Shown here: positions 41,003 to 49,790 of the stretch, in pieces
Layout: each line of letters begins with the position of its first letter
Numbering within the stretch: the stretch's first letter is position 1
Assembly (NCBI GenBank): GCA_964237235.1
Contig: CAXSGY010000002.1
Coordinates: 310,001-374,000, forward strand
From: GCA-002050365 sp964237235
GTDB taxonomy: Bacteria; Acidobacteriota; Blastocatellia; Pyrinomonadales; Pyrinomonadaceae
DNA: 64,000 nt
Direction of reading: 5' to 3'
The notes under the pieces: model-generated
Databases searched by the model: none
Told to the model about the DNA's origin: nothing
Seen by the model: the letters and a program-made list of their open reading frames with translations, nothing else
Program-made: the position numbers and the translations under genes

Positions 41003-42141
41003 ACCCAATAGAAATTTTAGAAGAATGTTATGCGAAAGTTTTGGAAGCAACGATAAACGGAACTGACCCCGTAGTTTCAGATGATATTAAATTCGGCATT
41101 GATGTATTTGTCTCAAAAATTGAAACGGACAAATCTTTAATTCAGGTTATTGTAACAAGTCTTCTTAAAAAGTTAGTTTCACCCGAACAGGACATTCGCC
41201 GGCATATGGCTAAGTTTGAGGGCGGATATTCTGCCAGAGTTTTGGATACAAAAATTACCTCGCCTTTTTTCAAGAAATACTTTCCGAAATATGCTAACAA
41301 AGAAACCGCGTTTTTAACCAAAGCTACTCGTGCTGAATTGATCTGGAATGCAACCGAAGGGGCGAAACTCCCTTTTAGAAGCAAAATTTTGATTGAGCCG
41401 TTTCTAAGTTTGATGGACAAAATACAAAATCAGTCTTTCAATTTAAAAGATTGTTTGACTTATATTTTGTTTCGTCTTCATCGGTTATCCCAAGAATATC
41501 AAACGATCTTCGATGAAACATTAGAAAGCGCAGATTTTTCCGACGTGCTGAGTATCAACAGTGTTCTGAATATGTTGACAACACATTTCGACTGCAAACT
41601 AAGTTCAAGACTGCCTGTAATTGCCATTTATTCGGCTTATATTCAGTTATTCAAAACAATTAGACGGTACGAAGGCAAGATTTTAAGACCGCTTAATGTG
41701 CATACTTCCGCCGACAAACACGGCTATGGAGATATTGAAATTTGGAACGATGACCACACGCCGTTTGAAATGGTCGAAATCAAACATAATATAGCTATTG
41801 ACCGAAATTTAATTTTCGATGTCGTCAAGAAAACTGAACAAACGAGCGTAAAGAGATATTACGTTCTGACAACTTACAAGGGCTGTTTCGCCGATGAAGC
41901 CGAGGAAGAATATATCAATATGCTAATCTTGAAGATAAAAAGAGAACGCAACTTAGAAGTTATTGCAAACGGCATTATTCATAGCTTGAAATACTACTTA
42001 CGCTTTGTCGAGGACTATCAAGAATTTATAAAATCATACACTGAAGAATTGATAATAGATGCGAAAAATTCAACTGAAGTTAAAAAGCATCATATCGAAA
42101 TTTGGCAGGCGATATTAAAAGAGCATCAATTAGAGAATTGA
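40999..42141 (+). CDS. Probable type II restriction endonuclease partner
   Basis: A 380-residue protein coupled to the methyltransferase by an ATGA overlap. The only nuclease-like region is HGYGDIEIWNDD...FEMVEIKHN (about residues 245-265), a D-x(n)-ExK layout typical of PD-(D/E)xK nucleases. The rest is alpha-helical and not recognised. The call rests on the motif and coupling, and the recognition site is unknown. Composition is AT-rich, like the methyltransferase. The gene appears complete. Confidence 0.75.
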   Translation: MNPIEILEECYAKVLEATINGTDPVVSDDIKFGIDVFVSKIETDKSLIQVIVTSLLKKLVSPEQDIRRHMAKFEGGYSARVLDTKITSPFFKKYFPKYANKETAFLTKATRAELIWNATEGAKLPFRSKILIEPFLSLMDKIQNQSFNLKDCLTYILFRLHRLSQEYQTIFDETLESADFSDVLSINSVLNMLTTHFDCKLSSRLPVIAIYSAYIQLFKTIRRYEGKILRPLNVHTSADKHGYGDIEIWNDDHTPFEMVEIKHNIAIDRNLIFDVVKKTEQTSVKRYYVLTTYKGCFADEAEEEYINMLILKIKRERNLEVIANGIIHSLKYYLRFVEDYQEFIKSYTEELIIDAKNSTEVKKHHIEIWQAILKEHQLEN

Positions 42142-42188
42142 TGCTTCAGGTTCTCCATTCTGTCACAACACCCGATTTTTCGTCATAA

Positions 42189-42722
42189 AACAGTGATTAT
42201 ATCAGCGCGAGCGCGTTTCAGGTGATTCAGGCGATAATGACCGATTTGACCGCCGCGAACGGTTTGCCCGATAAAGCGAGCGAAATCGAACGCATCAGAG
42301 CCGTCGCGCGCGCCGGTGAAATGATAAAGGTTAAGCCGACGAAGATTGATGTTTTCGTCGAAGCCGAAGACGGCGAGTTGTTTCTGTTCGACATCAAAAC
42401 GGCGAAACCGAATGCGGGCGGGTTTAATGAATTCAAACGAACGCTGCTCGAATGGGTCGCCGCCGTTTTAGCCGATACGCCCGACGCGAAAGTTAATTCG
42501 CTGATTGCGATTCCTTATAATCAATACGCGCCCGAACCTTATAACCGTTGGACGATGCGCGGGATGCTCGATTTGCCGCAGGAGTTGAAAGTCGCTGTAG
42601 AATTTTGGGATTTTTTGGGCGGCGCGGGCGCGTATGACGATTTGCTCGACATTTTCGAGCGCGTCGGCATCGAATTGCGGGGCGAGATTGACGAATATTT
42701 TGCAAAATTTAACTTGCGATGA
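42189..42722 (+). pseudogene. 5'-truncated TdeIII-type restriction endonuclease
   Basis: The frame has no intact start. It follows a TAA at 42186 and reads SDYISASAFQVIQAIMTDLT, then AANGLPDKASEIERIRAVAR. It keeps the TdeIII-family catalytic part (IDVFVEAEDGELFLFDIKTAKPN) and C-terminus (IPYNQYAPEPYNRWTMRGML, FWDFLGGAGAYDDLL). Full family members are roughly twice this length, so the N-terminal half is gone. Its GC-rich codons match the chromosome, unlike the intact R-M pair just upstream. A GTG at 42222 could still start a 166-aa fragment. Confidence 0.75.
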
Positions 42723-42841
42723 TTTCTCCGACAATTTTGTTTGATGAACTTGTTATTTGGGCGGTTCGGGTGTAAATTCGTCGTGCATTTTGCGTTTTAA
42801 CGTTTGGTTTTTTGTTAATTTGCCGAAAGTCGGCGCGGATT

Positions 42842-42964
42842 GATCCGGTCAAAACTTTTGACGATGACAAGTGCAAAAATCCTGACCGCCGGATTGATAA
42901 ATTGGCTTATCAGCTTTACGATTTGAGCGAAGATGAAGTATGAATTGTCGCGGGCGCGGTGTAA
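42842..42964 (+). pseudogene. C-terminal relic of a type II/Eco57I-like methylase
   Basis: The frame reads DPVKTFDDDKCKNPDRRIDK, then LAYQLYDLSEDEV-stop-IVAGAV-stop. The pattern 'IDxLVYxLYGLTxEEIxIVxGA' ends many N6-adenine methylases and type IIG enzymes. The TGA at 42941-42943 sits where a Trp or Lys codon is expected. Nothing upstream is open, so only the tail survives. Confidence 0.55.
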
Positions 42965-43036
42965 GACGATGAATCGCACGGGCAAATTTGTCTGAAAACG
43001 AAGCCGGCGGATTTGGGAAAGAAGCGAAGCGGGACG

Positions 43037-43669
43037 ATGATTAAATTTATTTTATTAGTTCTGACAATTATTATTCCGGCGGCGCGCGCCGTTTACGCTC
43101 AACCGTGCGAGCTGACCGATTTGTCCGAAAAATTCAATTTTCGCGTCACAGTTTTTAAGTCTAAGGAAGCCGACGACGGCGATGCGCGGCGGATTTCGCA
43201 AATACGTTTGCAGATAACCGCCAAAACGAATAAAAAACTGACTCAGCGCATTACCGTTACGCCCGATTTTTTGTTTCAGGACGCTTTTACGAAATGCTCG
43301 GCGGCGCGGTCATACGTTACGAATAAAAATGCGAAAGCAGAGGCGGTTGATAACGATTACGGCGATTTTATCGTGGCGGATCTCAATTTCGACACGCTCG
43401 AAGATTTCGCCGTCAAACGCGATTCGGGCGGCAACGGCGGCGCGTTCTACGAGTATTACATCCAAAATAAACGCGGCGCGTTTCTTAAAGATTCGTTCTT
43501 AACCGACGAGATCGGTTATTTTCCCGGCACGATTGACGCGCGGCGCAAGCGTTTGATTACCTATATTCACGCCAACGCTTTCGGCTATAACGAAAATATT
43601 TACAAATATAATTCCGTCACCCAAAAATGGACTTTTTTCAAACAAACTTACCGTCCAGCCGGAAATTGA
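43037..43669 (+). CDS. Secreted XAC2610-like protein
   Basis: A 210-residue exported protein with a signal segment (MIKFILLVLTIIIPAARAV, ending VYAQ). The late region FIVADLNFDTLEDFAVKRDSGGNGGAFYEYY has the D/N-rich, calcium-site-like pattern of XAC2610-type proteins. The C-terminal part, GYFPGTIDARRKRLITYIHA, also fits. The ATG at 43037 starts at the signal peptide; the frame opens 24 bases earlier. It lies between R-M relics and the carB relic. Confidence 0.65.
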   Translation: MIKFILLVLTIIIPAARAVYAQPCELTDLSEKFNFRVTVFKSKEADDGDARRISQIRLQITAKTNKKLTQRITVTPDFLFQDAFTKCSAARSYVTNKNAKAEAVDNDYGDFIVADLNFDTLEDFAVKRDSGGNGGAFYEYYIQNKRGAFLKDSFLTDEIGYFPGTIDARRKRLITYIHANAFGYNENIYKYNSVTQKWTFFKQTYRPAGN

Positions 43670-43794
43670 AAAATTATACGGTTGCATCAAAAATCGCTTG
43701 TCGCTTTTTTTTGGAAGTCGTTAGACATTCGCGCTTCGCTTATCAGCATTCAAAAATTAACCATTCACCATCGAAAATTTATCCGTATGAATCT

Positions 43795-43947
43795 CCTGCA
43801 AACTTCTGACGCTTACCTTCGCCTGATTTTTTTTCGTCGCAATCGCTTCGATCAACGCTTCCGCGCCGGTGATGGTTGTCACGGTCGGCACATTGAACTG
43901 CAAGGCGGATTTGCGAATCGCCTGCTCGTCTTAGTATAAACTGATGT
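43795..43947 (-). pseudogene. Second copy of the carB 3' end
   Basis: About 142 bases match the last coding part of carB (44814-44960) with eight differences. All eight are third-position, synonymous changes. An in-frame stop (TAA near 43933) and a 33-base deletion show it is not functional. It abuts the HNH stop codon directly. Its own end reads QEIHTDKFSMVNG-stop, instead of QEIHNGRELTANENK in carB. Confidence 0.85.
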
Positions 43948-44370
43948 TTAATCTTTCGGCGGATACCAACCGGCACTCACCCAAATTTTTCTTGCTTTGA
44001 CGGATTGCTCGAAATTTAAGCGCAAAGCGATAACCGTAGCGCGTCCGCAGACGGTTTTGCCGACGATCTCGGTTTGCTCCTCGCTAAATTCAAAATGTTC
44101 ATACCAATTCTGATTTCGCGGATTGAACAACTTGATCTTCTTATTCGTTTGCGGGTCAACGGCGTGAGTTTTGGCGTGCTTGAAACCGTTGCAGTTTCGA
44201 CAGGCGAGCCACAAATTTTCTTCCTCATCGGTTCCGCCGTCGGCGATTGGGAGCAGATGTTCGATTTCTAAAAGCATCGAAACTATCTCCTGCGGAGTCA
44301 GACAATATCCGCACCGATTTCGCGCTGCCCGCCGAATTTTATTTTTCAATTCATCGAAAATCACGCTCAT
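43948..44370 (-). CDS. HNH endonuclease
   Basis: A 140-residue nuclease with CGYC at residues 18-21, then IEHLLPIADGGTDEEENLWLACRNCNGFKHAK. This is the H-N-N/H box with paired cysteines for zinc (C..C and CRNC). The C-terminal half (IWVSAGWYPPKD) is less typical. It overlaps the 127-aa partner gene by four bases (ATGA). With that partner it forms a two-gene cassette between the live carB and the relic carB 3' end. It could be a restriction or homing-type nuclease. Confidence 0.85.
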   Translation of the reverse strand: MSVIFDELKNKIRRAARNRCGYCLTPQEIVSMLLEIEHLLPIADGGTDEEENLWLACRNCNGFKHAKTHAVDPQTNKKIKLFNPRNQNWYEHFEFSEEQTEIVGKTVCGRATVIALRLNFEQSVKARKIWVSAGWYPPKD

Positions 44371-44750
44371 TTCAAATCGGCGGGCGAATTGATTAAACCG
44401 CGCTTGACGGCTTCGGCGATGCCGTGGGCTTTGCGAAGATTGGCGTTATTGTAAATTTCCAGATACATTTCCAACTCGCTTTTTTCGACAATGCCGATTG
44501 CTCCGCTCTGTTCAAGATCAGACAATTCGCTCATTCGGTTTGCCTGTTCTTTGGGAAGTTTCAAGTTTGCCAAAGCCAAAATCGCTTCGTCCGTCCAAGA
44601 CGCAACTGTTTCCCCGTAATCCGATGTTTCAACCGAAATATCGTCTTGCAGTTTGTCGGTAATCACATCTTCCACACGCCGATGTTTTTTCTCGGCGATC
44701 TCGGAAAAATTTCGATAGATATTTTCAGGTAAATTGAGCGTTACTTCCAT
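44367..44750 (-). CDS. Small partner protein of the HNH cassette (127 aa)
   Basis: Begins MEVTLNLPENIYRNFSEIAE, resembling a ribbon-helix-helix or prevent-host-death-like N-terminus (VTLNLPENIYRNF). An acidic helical tail follows. It is translationally coupled to the HNH nuclease. An immunity, regulatory or specificity role is possible, but none is shown. The ATG at 44748-44750 is used; a TTG six codons earlier is not supported. Confidence 0.65.
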   Translation of the reverse strand: MEVTLNLPENIYRNFSEIAEKKHRRVEDVITDKLQDDISVETSDYGETVASWTDEAILALANLKLPKEQANRMSELSDLEQSGAIGIVEKSELEMYLEIYNNANLRKAHGIAEAVKRGLINSPADLK

Positions 44751-44777
44751 AATTTGCCATTTTAACACAGAACTATT

Positions 44778-47700
44778 TTACTTATTTTCATTAGCCGTCA
44801 GCTCTCTGCCGTTGTGAATCTCCTGCAAACTTCTAACGCTTACCTTCGCCTGATTTTTCTTCGTCGCAATCGCTTCGATCAACGCTTCCGCGCCGGTAAT
44901 GGTCGTCACGGTCGGCACGTTAAACTGCAAAGCGGATTTGCGAATCGCCTGTTCGTCGTAATGCGAAGTTTGACCCAGTGGCGTGTTGATGATTAAACTG
45001 ATTTCGTTTTGTTTGATGAGGTCGGCGATGTTCGGGCGACCTTCGTTGACCTTGAAAACGATTTCGCATTCCAAACCGACTTCCTGCAAACGTTTCGCCG
45101 TGCCGTAAGTCGCCACTAAATCGAAACCGAGATTGTTTAAGCGGCGCGCCAGGACGACCGCCTGACCTTTGTCCGAATCGTTGACCGAGACGAAGGCTTT
45201 GCCGGCAAACGGCAAAGTCAGAAACGCGCCTTCCATCGCTTTGCCGTAAGCCTCGCCGAACGTTTCGCCGATGCCCATCACTTCGCCGGTCGAGTGCATT
45301 TCGGGTCCGAGAATCGGATCAACGCCCGCGAATTTTTTGAACGGAAAGACCGGCGATTTGACGAAAATTTTCGGCACATTGAGGACTTCGGGCAAGTTGA
45401 AATCCGCAAGTTTTTTATTGCCCGCCATAATCAGCGACGCGATTTTGGCGAGCGGAACGCCGGTCGCTTTGGCGACGAACGGCACGGTACGCGACGCGCG
45501 CGGATTGACTTCGATGACGTAAACGCGGTCGTCTTTGATGGCGAGCTGCAAATTCATTAAGCCGACGACTTTTAAGGCTTTGGCTAAAGTCCGCGTGTAA
45601 TGTTTGATCGTTTCGAGATGTTCGTCGGCGATTTTTTGGGCGGGCAGAACGCTGCTCGAATCGCCCGAATGAATTCCGGCTTCTTCGATGTGTTCCTGAA
45701 TTCCGCAGATGACGCAGGCGGTTTCGTCGGCGAGCGCGTCAACGTCAATTTCGACGGCGCGTTCTAAAAATTTATCAATCAAAATCGGTTTTTCCGGCGA
45801 AGCGTCAACCGCCGAACGCATATATTCGTCTAAAGTTTGCTCGTCATAGACAATCGCCATCGCGCGTCCGCCCAAAACGAACGAAGGGCGCACAACGACC
45901 GGATAACCGAGTTTTTCGGCAATCGCTTTGGCTTCTTCGCTCGAGACCGCCGTGCCGTTTTCGGGCTGCGGAATTTTCAAATCCTGCAGCAATGCGCTGA
46001 ATCTTTTACGGTCTTCGGCGAGGTCAATCGAATCCGGCGACGTGCCGATAATCGGCACTCCGGCGTTGTGCAATCTGTCCGCTAAATTGAGCGGCGTTTG
46101 CCCGCCGAATTGGACGATGACACCTTCCGGTTTTTCTACGTCTACGATGTTCATCACATCTTCAAACGTCAGCGGCTCGAAATACAGGCGGTCGGAAGTG
46201 TCGTAATCGGTCGAAACGGTTTCCGGGTTGCAGTTGACCATAATCGTTTCAAAATCCGCGTCGCGCAAGGCGAACGAAGCGTGACAACAGCAATAATCGA
46301 ACTCGATTCCCTGCCCGATGCGATTCGGTCCCGAACCTAAAATCATAATTTTTCGCCGCGTCGTCGGCGCGGCTTCGCATTCTTCTTCGTAGGTCGAATA
46401 AAGATAAGGCGTGTGCGATTCAAACTCCGCGCCGCAGGTGTCAACGCGTTTATAGACGGGCGCGATATTCAGATTTTTGCGGCGTTCGCGGACTTCTTTT
46501 TCGGTTGATTTCGTCAGGTGCGCGATGCGTCTGTCCGACAAAGCAAACTCTTTCGCGTAGCGCAAAACTTCGCTCGGAACATCATTTAAATTTCTGGTTT
46601 CGATGCGTTTCTGCAAAAGCATCACCTCTTGGAGCTGCTCCAAAAACCACGGGTCAATTTTCGTCAAACGATGCACTTCTTCAATCGAATAACCGTTTTG
46701 CAGAGCGTATGTAATGTAGGAAAATCTGTTTGAATTCGGGCGCGCCAATTTGCGTTGCAAAACGTGATCGGGAACGCCTTCGAGCCGTAGAGGTTTGACG
46801 GCTTCGAGCGAACGCAAGCCTTTGAACAGCGATTCTTTGAAGGTGCGCCCGATTGCCATTACCTCGCCGACCGATTTCATCTGCGTTCCCAAAACATCTT
46901 CCGCGCCGGGAAATTTCTCGAACGCCCATTTCGGAATTTTCGTGACGACGTAATCAATCGTCGGCTCAAAACTCGCCGGAGTTTTTTTCGTGATGTCGTT
47001 CGGAATTTCGTCGAGCGTGTAGCCGACGGCGAGCTTGGCGGCGATTTTCGCAATCGGAAATCCGGTCGCTTTTGACGCGAGCGCGGAACTTCTCGACACG
47101 CGCGGATTCATTTCGATGATGCGAACGTCGCCGTTTTCGGGATTAACCGCAAACTGGATATTAGAGCCGCCGGTTTCCACGCCGACCTTGCGAATGCAGG
47201 CGATTGACATATCGCGCAGGCGTTGATATTCGACATCGGTCAAAGTCTGCGCGGGCGCGACCGTGATCGAATCGCCGGTGTGAACGCCCATCGGATCGAA
47301 ATTTTCAATCGAACAAATGATGACGACATTGTCGTTCAAATCGCGCATCACTTCGAGTTCGTATTCCTTCCAGCCTAAGATGGATTCTTCGATCAAAACC
47401 TGCGAAATCGGCGACGCGGATAATCCGCCCTTGACGATTCCTTCAAATTCTTCGGGGTTAAAAGCCACGCCGCCGCCCGTGCCGCCCAACGTGAACGCCG
47501 GGCGAATAATCGCCGGATAGCCGGTCGTTTCGACGATTTTCTGCGCTTCCGCCCAATTATGCGCGAATCCGCCGCGCGCCGACGGAATGCCGATTTCGTC
47601 CATCGCCTGTTTAAAAAGCTCGCGGTCTTCGCCGACTTTTATCGAATTGATATTCGCGCCGATCAATTTCACGCTGTGCTTTTCCAAAATTCCCTGCTCA

Positions 47701-48008
47701 AACAGTTCGACCGATAAATTTAAAGCCGTCTGCCCGCCGACCGTCGGCAAAAGCGCGTCGGGTTTTTCCTTTTCGATAATCGCCGAAACAGTTTCTATCG
47801 TCAGCGGTTCGATATAAGTTTTATCAGCGATTTCCGGGTCGGTCATAATCGTCGCCGGATTGGAATTAACCAGCACGACTTCAAAACCTTCCTGTTTCAA
47901 AGCGCGGCACGCCTGCGTTCCAGAATAATCGAATTCGCAACCCTGACCGATGACAATCGGACCTGAACCGATGATTAGAATTTTATGGATGTCTGTTCTT
48001 TTAGGCAT
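44778..48008 (-). CDS. carB: Carbamoyl-phosphate synthase large subunit
   Basis: Makes carbamoyl phosphate for arginine and pyrimidines. The 1076-residue protein has two ATP-grasp halves. The first starts ILIIGSGPIVIGQGCEFDYSG, the second IMILGSGPNRIGQGIEFDYC. The C-terminal MGS-like domain contains GQTSHYDEQAIRKSALQFNVPTVTTI. The ATG at 48006-48008 (MPKRTDIHKIL) matches the family; the open frame extends 54 codons upstream without support. The last 13 residues (NGRELTANENK end) differ from those of the relic copy. carA is not in the window. Confidence 0.96.
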   Translation of the reverse strand: MPKRTDIHKILIIGSGPIVIGQGCEFDYSGTQACRALKQEGFEVVLVNSNPATIMTDPEIADKTYIEPLTIETVSAIIEKEKPDALLPTVGGQTALNLSVELFEQGILEKHSVKLIGANINSIKVGEDRELFKQAMDEIGIPSARGGFAHNWAEAQKIVETTGYPAIIRPAFTLGGTGGGVAFNPEEFEGIVKGGLSASPISQVLIEESILGWKEYELEVMRDLNDNVVIICSIENFDPMGVHTGDSITVAPAQTLTDVEYQRLRDMSIACIRKVGVETGGSNIQFAVNPENGDVRIIEMNPRVSRSSALASKATGFPIAKIAAKLAVGYTLDEIPNDITKKTPASFEPTIDYVVTKIPKWAFEKFPGAEDVLGTQMKSVGEVMAIGRTFKESLFKGLRSLEAVKPLRLEGVPDHVLQRKLARPNSNRFSYITYALQNGYSIEEVHRLTKIDPWFLEQLQEVMLLQKRIETRNLNDVPSEVLRYAKEFALSDRRIAHLTKSTEKEVRERRKNLNIAPVYKRVDTCGAEFESHTPYLYSTYEEECEAAPTTRRKIMILGSGPNRIGQGIEFDYCCCHASFALRDADFETIMVNCNPETVSTDYDTSDRLYFEPLTFEDVMNIVDVEKPEGVIVQFGGQTPLNLADRLHNAGVPIIGTSPDSIDLAEDRKRFSALLQDLKIPQPENGTAVSSEEAKAIAEKLGYPVVVRPSFVLGGRAMAIVYDEQTLDEYMRSAVDASPEKPILIDKFLERAVEIDVDALADETACVICGIQEHIEEAGIHSGDSSSVLPAQKIADEHLETIKHYTRTLAKALKVVGLMNLQLAIKDDRVYVIEVNPRASRTVPFVAKATGVPLAKIASLIMAGNKKLADFNLPEVLNVPKIFVKSPVFPFKKFAGVDPILGPEMHSTGEVMGIGETFGEAYGKAMEGAFLTLPFAGKAFVSVNDSDKGQAVVLARRLNNLGFDLVATYGTAKRLQEVGLECEIVFKVNEGRPNIADLIKQNEISLIINTPLGQTSHYDEQAIRKSALQFNVPTVTTITGAEALIEAIATKKNQAKVSVRSLQEIHNGRELTANENK

Positions 48009-48039
48009 TTTTTCGGCAAATGTATTATTTAAATTTGTA

Positions 48040-48045
48040 ATTATA
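48040..48045 (-). promoter_or_regulatory. carB -10 box
   Basis: TATAAT on the minus strand, about 32 bases before the carB ATG. The -35 is weak. This supports the shorter carB start. Confidence 0.4.
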
Positions 48046-48110
48046 ACGAAACTTCGCTTATTTACCGAATTCGCAAGTTTCGGAAATTCTCTGGAAATCG
48101 AATATATAAA

Positions 48111-48145
48111 GAATGCCGCGCTTCCAAACCCAAAGCGCGGCATTC
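48111..48145 (-). terminator. Strong terminator after the DUF2911 gene
   Basis: GAATGCCGCGCT and its inverse AGCGCGGCATTC flank an 11-nt loop, a 12-bp perfect stem. A short T-rich run follows on both strands. It lies 27 bases below the DUF2911 stop on the minus strand, before the carB promoter. Confidence 0.75.
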
Positions 48146-48171
48146 TCTTCTTTTCTCGATTCAAAAACAAA

Positions 48172-49032
48172 TTATTTAGAGCTTTTCCATTCGGCTAATT
48201 TTTTCTCAAGTTCGCTCGTATCAACCGCCGGTGTCGCCGCTTTGCCGGCGGCGATGGCTTTTTCGACAGTCGTCACGGCTTCGCCTTTTCTATTCAAAGC
48301 CGCCAGAAGCTGCGCTTTTAAATAAAGATTGCCGACGGTTTCGTGTTTTCCGATGGAAACGTCCGTCCATTTCAAGGCTTCATCGTAAATTGCCGTGAGC
48401 TTGTTCGTGAGAACATACGACGCGCCCTGCGCGGGCGTGCGAAAATCGTCGGACTTTAACGTCGTCATCTGGCGGCGAATCTCGGCGAGAACTCGACCGT
48501 CAACATCGCCGACATCGACGGTAAACGGAACCTTTATCTTATCCCAAACGATGGCGACATCGGTCGCATTGGCTTTGACGTTTTCAAAATCAATCGCCAT
48601 CGTTTCCTTCATATCGCCGCTTTGCGGTTTGACGCTGACGCGCAACGCGTCCTGCTTCTGGTCGTATTTGAAGCTGCCCCATTCGTTGTTGACCTTGTTG
48701 AAAATAATCGTCCATTCGTCTTTGTTCGGAATCGAATGCAAGCCGTATTTTCCCTTCGGCAGTAATTGTCCGTTGATTTTGACATCGTTGGTAACTTCAA
48801 AGGTCGTGTTTTCGTTCGCGCCCACGCGCCAGACTTCGCCGTATTTTTGCAAGCCGCCCCAAATTTCTCTGCCTTTGACGTTCGGACGATGATAAACGAT
48901 TGACACAATCGTATCGCCGACCGTCTGCGAAACTTCCTGACGCTGACTTTCGCGCGGCAGATTCAACTGCGCGAACGCGCCCGAAACCGCCAATAAACCG
49001 ATTGCCAACGCTAACAATAAATTCTTTCTCAT
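48172..49032 (-). CDS. DUF2911-domain secreted protein
   Basis: A 286-residue exported protein. The signal peptide (residues 1-20) ends SGAFAQ. The DUF2911 region contains ISIVYHRPNVKGREIWGGL (visible as VSIVYHRPNVKGREIWGGLQ), VWRVGANENTTFEVTNDV and KYGLHSIPNKDEWTIIFNK. The C-terminal helical part is TPR-like (LYLKAQLLAALNRKGEAVTTVEKAIA). Function of DUF2911 is unknown. It has a clear terminator and is probably monocistronic or first of a two-gene unit. Confidence 0.85.
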   Translation of the reverse strand: MRKNLLLALAIGLLAVSGAFAQLNLPRESQRQEVSQTVGDTIVSIVYHRPNVKGREIWGGLQKYGEVWRVGANENTTFEVTNDVKINGQLLPKGKYGLHSIPNKDEWTIIFNKVNNEWGSFKYDQKQDALRVSVKPQSGDMKETMAIDFENVKANATDVAIVWDKIKVPFTVDVGDVDGRVLAEIRRQMTTLKSDDFRTPAQGASYVLTNKLTAIYDEALKWTDVSIGKHETVGNLYLKAQLLAALNRKGEAVTTVEKAIAAGKAATPAVDTSELEKKLAEWKSSK

Positions 49033-49079
49033 AATTTTTACTCCTAAAATTTCTCACCGCTTCTCAAAATGATTCTGCC

Positions 49080-49568
49080 TTAAGTTTTCTCCAAACGCTC
49101 GCGCGCCTTTTGCACGAAACCTTTAATCATTTCGGCGACGCGCTTGCTCATTTCGCGGCTGATAATCGCTTCGCCCGCGAGTCCGGCGAGCAGATGCAAA
49201 TCCCGCGCCGAATCGCGCCGCAATTCGACCGACTGCGAAAACCGCACGAGCGTTGAATTCGCTCCTTTTTCAACTAAATCAACCGCGTATCGCAGGAAAT
49301 TCTGCTTTTCTCCGGCAATCGGCGACCACTCGATATGTTCGTCGTCTTTTTCCGAAAGCATCACCGAGAAATTCTGTTTCAGTTCGCCGATAAGCGGAAC
49401 GACGGCGCGAATTTTCCAATGAATCACGCCCTTCGCATCGGCGCGTATGCTTTCCACGCCGGGCATCAGCTCGACAAAATTTTTAATGTCGGTAAAAAAC
49501 TCGCTTACTCTTTCAAGACTCGTTTTAACCTCGACCTGATCGCTGTAATCGGCGCGAATCGTAAACAT
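49080..49568 (-). CDS. SRPBCC-superfamily protein
   Basis: A 162-residue START/Bet v1-like fold protein, similar to CoxG/polyketide-cyclase types: VEVKTSLERVSEFFTDIKNFVELMPGVES, VIHWKIRAVVPLIGELKQNF, HIEWSPIAGEK, then a C-terminal helix AEMIKGFVQKARERLEK. It binds a hydrophobic ligand in related proteins; the ligand here is unknown. The ATG is at 49566-49568. It lies 47 bases upstream of the DUF2911 start on the same strand. Confidence 0.78.
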   Translation of the reverse strand: MFTIRADYSDQVEVKTSLERVSEFFTDIKNFVELMPGVESIRADAKGVIHWKIRAVVPLIGELKQNFSVMLSEKDDEHIEWSPIAGEKQNFLRYAVDLVEKGANSTLVRFSQSVELRRDSARDLHLLAGLAGEAIISREMSKRVAEMIKGFVQKARERLEKT

Positions 49569-49580
49569 ATCTTTATAAGT

Positions 49581-49790
49581 TTGCAGGAAGTTACAGGAAG
49601 TTACAGGAAGTTACAGGAAGTTACAGGAAGTTGCAGATAGTTGCAAACCTGTAAATCTTTCGATGAAAAAAAACTATCGCAAAATATTCCCGACTCTCTC
49701 TATAACTCTCTACAACCTCCCGCAACTCTGTAACTATCCGTAACTTCCCGCAACTCTGTAACTCTGAAACTTTCTGCAAACTTTTTAGAA
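49581..49790. repeat. Decanucleotide array and facing repeats
   Basis: TTACAGGAAG is repeated four times exactly, with TTGCAGGAAG at its left and TTGCAGATAG at its right. The right part (about 49700-49790) holds degenerate inverse units (TGTAACT, CCGCAACT). The two arms can pair across about 70 bases. It is the gap between the SRPBCC gene and the M14 peptidase. No gene is seen in it, and it is not a CRISPR because there are no spacers. Confidence 0.85.

Noticed and set aside
49581..49640. Short direct repeats that could suggest a CRISPR array
   Set aside because: The 10-base units are back to back without unique spacers, and no cas genes are present. They belong with the other short tandem arrays.
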